Positions 60,918-64,000 of a stretch of 64,000 nt of DNA are shown here, in pieces. A program made the position numbers and the translations under genes. The DNA comes from Fulvivirga imtechensis AK7. Lineage in GTDB: Bacteria > Bacteroidota > Bacteroidia > Cytophagales > Cyclobacteriaceae. The notes under the pieces are model-generated. The model worked only from the letters and a program-made list of their open reading frames with translations, did no database searches and had not been told where the DNA came from. The stretch covers positions 35,772-99,771 of the forward strand of contig NZ_AMZN01000025.1 in assembly GCF_000331535.1 (NCBI RefSeq), given 5' to 3'. The first letter of the stretch is position 1. Each line of letters starts with the position of its first letter.

Positions 60918-61349
60918 ATGGATCAGTCACAGGTAGAAGAAATAAGGAGTTTTAACAGGTTTTATACCAAAATTATAGGCTTACTGGACAAGCACATTCT
61001 TAACAGCAACTACTCCCTGCCTGAAGTTCGGGTACTATTCGAGCTGAATCATAGCCCCGGACTGACCGCGTCAGATTTGATCACTATACTTGATATAGAT
61101 AAAGGGTATCTGAGCCGAATTCTCAAAAAATTTGAGAAGCAGCAGTTAATTCGGAGGCATGTTTCGGCAAGTGACAGGAGAGCCACCAATCTGAGTCTCT
61201 CGGAGCTGGGCCAAAGAGAGTTTAATAAACTTGACAACGCATCCAGTAGCCAGATCAGGAATATTTTTGACAAACATACAAATGAAGAAGTGGTGACATT
61301 AGTGAATAAAATGAAAGAAATAAGGTCATTGATAACGAAGAAAATGTAG
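60918..61349 (+). CDS. MarR-family transcriptional regulator
   Basis: 143 aa. Winged helix: LTASDLITILDIDKGYLSRILKKFEKQQLI then ASDRRATNLSLSELG (about 50-95). The start ATG is only a few bases after the possible -7 element, so the mRNA may be nearly leaderless. A perfect palindrome sits over its promoter and a matching one precedes the next gene, indicating autorepression and control of the GNAT acetyltransferase. MarR-GNAT pairs are common in bacteria. Confidence 0.92.
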   Translation: MDQSQVEEIRSFNRFYTKIIGLLDKHILNSNYSLPEVRVLFELNHSPGLTASDLITILDIDKGYLSRILKKFEKQQLIRRHVSASDRRATNLSLSELGQREFNKLDNASSSQIRNIFDKHTNEEVVTLVNKMKEIRSLITKKM

Positions 61350-61364
61350 CATTTTTTTTATCCA

Positions 61365-61388
61365 AATAGTTGACAGAATCAACTTATT
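61365..61388. promoter_or_regulatory. Second MarR operator, upstream of the GNAT gene
   Basis: Arms agttga and tcaact with a 5-nt centre (61368-61384), flanked by aat/tatt. Same core and spacing as the palindrome at 60874-60904, so the same regulator should bind. Confidence 0.65.
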
Positions 61389-61408
61389 ATTCAGTAAATA
61401 TTTAAAAT

Positions 61409-61915
61409 ATGGCAGACGCTAAAATTTCACTTAACGATATCTATATTAGGAATGAAATCCGCCCGGGAGACCTGGGCTATGTTATCCATCGTCATGGAAA
61501 GGTATATGGTGATGAGTATGGCTACGGAGTATCTTTTGAAACCTATGTAGGTGCTGGCATGCATGAATTCTACCAGAATTTTGACCCTGAAAAAGACAGG
61601 GCCTGGATCTGCGAGCATAACGACAATATTATAGGCTTCATTTTGTTAATGCACAGAGAAAATAATGCCGCGCAACTTCGGTATTTTTACCTGGAAGAAA
61701 AGTACAGGGGAATAGGCCTGGGCAAAAAGTTGATGGAGCTTTTTATGGAATTTTTAAGAAGAGCCGGTTACCAATCCGCTTATTTATGGACTACACATGA
61801 GCTATCGGCTGCAGCCACTCTTTACAAACGACACGGATTTGTGCTGACCGAATCCAGAGAGTCGACAGCATTTGGCAAAAAATTAAGAGAACAGCGATAT
61901 GATTTAACGATTTAA
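61409..61915 (+). CDS. GNAT-family N-acetyltransferase
   Basis: 168 aa. The acetyl-CoA loop is EEKYRGIGLGKKLMELF (R-G-x-G-x-G pattern), preceded by the beta-4 strand AQLRYFYL and followed by LYKRHGF, all standard for GNAT. The N-terminal part (IRPGDLGYVIHRHGKVYGDEYG) is the form often found fused or adjacent to MarR regulators. Substrate unknown: likely a small amine, antibiotic or peptide. Under the operator at 61365-61388. Confidence 0.92.
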   Translation: MADAKISLNDIYIRNEIRPGDLGYVIHRHGKVYGDEYGYGVSFETYVGAGMHEFYQNFDPEKDRAWICEHNDNIIGFILLMHRENNAAQLRYFYLEEKYRGIGLGKKLMELFMEFLRRAGYQSAYLWTTHELSAAATLYKRHGFVLTESRESTAFGKKLREQRYDLTI

Positions 61916-61925
61916 GCACAGAAAT

Positions 61926-62180
61926 ATGCAACTGCTAATCATCGAGATAATAGGTTGGGTAGCCATGGTATTGGTACTCTCCGCATTCTACCTGAACACG
62001 AAAAATATCGTTTCCTCCAACTCCAGTATATTTCTCACTATGAATATCCTGGCGGGCCTCTTCATGGCCATTAATTCAGGGTATCACCATGCCTATCCTT
62101 CTATGTTTGCCAATATCGCGTGGTTATTTATTGCTGTTATTGGTATGGTGAGCGGCAAAGCCAAAAATAAAGGGGTGTAA
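61926..62180 (+). CDS. Small membrane protein, CBU_0592-like
   Basis: 84 aa with three hydrophobic segments (IIGWVAMVLVLSAFYL; FLTMNILAGLFMAIN; MFANIAWLFIAVIGMV) and the YHHAYPS loop, a pattern I associate with the CBU_0592 family of unknown function. It begins 10 bp after the GNAT gene, so probably shares its transcript and MarR control. Confidence 0.75.
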   Translation: MQLLIIEIIGWVAMVLVLSAFYLNTKNIVSSNSSIFLTMNILAGLFMAINSGYHHAYPSMFANIAWLFIAVIGMVSGKAKNKGV

Positions 62181-62189
62181 ATTAGATCC

Positions 62190-62465
62190 CCATGAAAATT
62201 AATCGTCCCCAGGCGGGCAAGACGTCCACGGGCAGCGCGGCCCGTTTGATGCATGTGGGCGAGCAGCCGTAAGGGCTGGGAATGAGCGTTTAGCGGGAAA
62301 AACGGGCTTTGCCCGTGGCGCCTTTTTCTTTCCCAAAGGGATCCCTTCGGGGTTGTTTCGTCCCGATTGGAACATCGGGATGAAAACCGGGGTAGAAACC
62401 TCAAAAATTGGCATAACTGATGCATTTTGAGATCGCACCTCCGGAACACAGGCTCCCGAAGCACC
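62190..62465. repeat. GC-rich hairpin-rich island
   Basis: A stretch clearly richer in GC than its surroundings, with several inverted repeats: acgggc-ttt-gcccgt (62302-62316), aagggatccctt (about 62336-62347) and cccga...tcggg (about 62363-62380). Open frames on the minus strand here have Arg/Pro/Ala-rich translations and look non-coding. Likely a dispersed repeat or remnant of a mobile element; function unknown. Confidence 0.5.
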
Positions 62466-62543
62466 TTTTAAAGTAAAAAAATATCTACTTTCTGTAAAAA
62501 AGAATTATTAAGGGCGCCTTAAATTAATTCCTGTTATTTTGCC

Positions 62544-62572
62544 TGAGCCGAATAATTAGGCTATTCGGCTCA
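62544..62572. promoter_or_regulatory. Palindrome 1 upstream of fic (probable operator)
   Basis: Arms tgagccgaata and tattcggctca (11 bp, perfect) with a 7-nt spacer. An identical palindrome follows 44 bp downstream. Confidence 0.75.
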
Positions 62573-62587
62573 TAATTTACTTTATTT

Positions 62588-62616
62588 TGAGCCGAATAAG
62601 TTGTATATTCGGCTCA
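62588..62616. promoter_or_regulatory. Palindrome 2 overlapping the fic start (probable operator)
   Basis: Same 11-bp arms and 7-nt spacer as palindrome 1. Its last base is the A of the ATG at 62616, so binding here would block transcription or translation of fic. The Fic protein's own C-terminal winged helix is the obvious candidate to bind. Confidence 0.75.
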
Positions 62617-63719
62617 TGATGTACAATTGGCAACATAAACAATGGCCTAATTTCTCCTATAATACTCCTTTTCCGGAAAAACAACTGCTGAATTACGGGC
62701 TAAAAAGCGGTCATATCGATGGGTTGATACAAGCAATGCCTGAAGACACACAGATAGAGGCTATCATTGACCTCATGGTATATGAAGCCATGAAAACATC
62801 AGAAATAGAGGGCGAATATCTCAGCCGGGAAGATGTGTATTCGTCTATCAAAAAGAATCTGGGCCTTCAGCCTCCCAAAGAGAATATTCCGGATGAACGC
62901 GCGAAGGGAATATCAGAGCTTATCATTAAGCTCCACAACACGTTTGCCGAGCAGTTGAGTGAAAATATGCTATTTGATTGGCACACCACGCTAATGAAGG
63001 GGAGCAAAAATATAAATGCAGGCCAGTGGCGTAAACACACAGAATCCATGCAGGTAGTTTCCGGCACCATAGGTAAAGAAGTAGTCCATTTTGAGGCTCC
63101 TCCCTCTTCCCGTGTTCCAAAAGAGATGAAAGCATTTATAAGCTGGTTTAATGCCACTGGTTCCAGGGGTAAACAAGTGATAGAAAACCCACTGATACGA
63201 TCGGCTATTACGCATTTGCATTTCGAATCTATACATCCCTTTGAGGATGGAAATGGGCGGATAGGCAGAGTTTTAGCCGAAAAAGCATTATATCAAAGCC
63301 TGGGAAAGCCCTTGATCATCAGCCTGTCCAAAACCATCGAACAGGATAAGCAGGCTTACTACAATGCGCTCAAGCAAGCTCAACGCACCCTGGACATCAC
63401 TGCATGGATACACTATTTTACCCAGGTGGTGATGGATGCACAAGACGATGCCGAAAAACTGATTTCTTTCTCATTTAAAAAAGCAGTTTTCTTTGACAAA
63501 TACAGCCAGCAACTCAATGACCGCCAACTCAAGGTGATCAAAACCATGCTAAAATCAGGCCCGGAAGGCTTCGAAGGTGGCATGACTGCCAAAAAGTACA
63601 TGTCCACCACCCGAACTTCAAAAGCCACAGCCACGCGGGATTTGCAGGAGCTTTTTGAAATGGGCATCTTTCTAAGGGAGAGCGGTGGCAGGAGTACGAG
63701 GTATAAGTTGAATATTTGA
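62616..63719 (+). CDS. Fic/DOC-family protein (probable AMP-transferase) with C-terminal winged helix
   Basis: 367 aa from ATG 62616; ATG 62619 is also possible, and the longer frame begins with a TTG at 62601 inside a palindrome. Numbering from that TTG, the Fic motif HPFEDGNGRIGR is at 212-223, complete with catalytic His and the ATP/Mg residues. An N-terminal inhibitory helix motif TSEIEG (66-71, S/TxxxE-G/N) marks it as a class II, self-inhibited Fic protein. The last 70 residues form a winged helix (STTRTSKATATRDLQEL). Fic enzymes transfer AMP from ATP to hydroxyls of target proteins; the target is unknown. Two identical palindromes in the promoter suggest autoregulation. Confidence 0.93.
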   Translation: MMYNWQHKQWPNFSYNTPFPEKQLLNYGLKSGHIDGLIQAMPEDTQIEAIIDLMVYEAMKTSEIEGEYLSREDVYSSIKKNLGLQPPKENIPDERAKGISELIIKLHNTFAEQLSENMLFDWHTTLMKGSKNINAGQWRKHTESMQVVSGTIGKEVVHFEAPPSSRVPKEMKAFISWFNATGSRGKQVIENPLIRSAITHLHFESIHPFEDGNGRIGRVLAEKALYQSLGKPLIISLSKTIEQDKQAYYNALKQAQRTLDITAWIHYFTQVVMDAQDDAEKLISFSFKKAVFFDKYSQQLNDRQLKVIKTMLKSGPEGFEGGMTAKKYMSTTRTSKATATRDLQELFEMGIFLRESGGRSTRYKLNI

Positions 63720-63722
63720 TTT

Positions 63723-63752
63723 CCTCAGAGTCCCTTTCAGACGACTCTGAGG
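63723..63752. terminator. Hairpin after fic
   Basis: Stem of 10 bp, cctcagagtc with gactctgagg, loop of 10 nt, 4 bp after the fic stop. No T-run follows, so terminator function is probable only by position; it may be one of the dispersed hairpin repeats. Confidence 0.4.
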
Positions 63753-63769
63753 TGGAAAAAACAGTATTA

Positions 63770-64000
63770 AAAACCCCTAGCACCAGTTCCCGGCCCCTGT
63801 GCCGGGACCCCTTAGCAAAGCACTTCTTGAAAAGTAGCCCAACAAACCAAAGCAATAGAAAGGCGCAGAAAAAATCCTATTTCTCTGGATTTTCATCGCC
63901 TTTGAAGAAGCTTCACTTCAGTTATCACCCCTCTCCCAGGGGCCCCGGCCCCTGTGCCCATAGCCGTTAACTTAAGCATCCCGGTAGGGATGCAATATTG
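63770..64000. repeat. Repeat-rich right edge
   Basis: No gene seen. Hairpins tcccggc-ccctgt-gccggga (63788-63807) and gcatccc-ggta-gggatgc (63976-63993). The block ending gggatgcaatattg resembles a REP-like repeat I associate with Cytophagales intergenic DNA. It runs off the window. Confidence 0.45.

Noticed and set aside
62093..62464. Minus-strand open frames of 79-123 codons in the GC-rich island
   Set aside because: Translations are Arg/Pro/Ala-rich without motifs, and the DNA is full of hairpins; treated as repeat DNA.
63538..63970. Open frames at the right edge (105 and 84 codons)
   Set aside because: One is antisense to fic and the other spans hairpin repeats; no support for coding.
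1..64000. CRISPR arrays, tRNA or rRNA genes
   Set aside because: I saw no regularly spaced repeats and no recognisable tRNA or rRNA sequence; a covariance-model scan was not possible here.

Overview
The window looks like a chromosomal segment of a marine- or soil-type Bacteroidota, most likely of the Cytophagales/Fulvivirga kind. Grounds: moderately low GC, weak Shine-Dalgarno sites, promoters of the TTTG-N20-TAnnTTT(G/A) type, a Bacteroidota-style FtsX permease, a UpxY/LoaP-like NusG paralogue and an ISAs1-family insertion sequence. The genus is inference.

Positions 1-48228 (minus strand) hold a very large hybrid NRPS/PKS locus whose 3' end lies beyond the left edge. In transcription order it has: a NusG-like antiterminator; an acyl-ligase-initiated NRPS (FAAL-PCP-C-A-PCP-E, predicted Asn epimerised to D-Asn); an SbnA/SbnB pair for L-2,3-diaminopropionate; an OTCase-like carbamoyltransferase; an Fe(II)/2-oxoglutarate oxygenase; an exported S12-family serine hydrolase; an FtsX-like permease and two exported proteins; a C-A-PCP NRPS; three PKS proteins (KS-AT-KR-ACP, KS-AT(dead)-ACP, KS-AT-KR-DH-ACP); and two tandem KS-AT-KR-ACP-C-A-PCP proteins, the last with a serine code. 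No thioesterase or release domain lies in the window. A lipid-D-Asn start together with an exported S12 hydrolase resembles the prodrug logic of colibactin, zwittermicin, xenocoumacin and amicoumacin. The diaminopropionate/ureido cassette and malonyl PKS modules recall zwittermicin in particular. The product is not one I recognise.

Positions 48591-54984 (plus strand, divergent) carry an exopolysaccharide-type cluster: four GT4 glycosyltransferases and a MurJ/MVF-family flippase. A ParB-domain protein, a small unknown protein, a truncated DoxX-like remnant and a complete ISAs1 element (19-bp perfect inverted repeats) follow.

Positions 58083-63719 (plus strand) are a resistance/accessory block: MarR plus rifampin ADP-ribosyltransferase (arr), an NAD(P)H-quinone-reductase/UbiA fusion, a second MarR with a matched pair of operators serving itself and a GNAT acetyltransferase, a small membrane protein, and a Fic protein preceded by two identical palindromes. 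GC-rich hairpin repeats lie on both sides of fic and reach the right edge.
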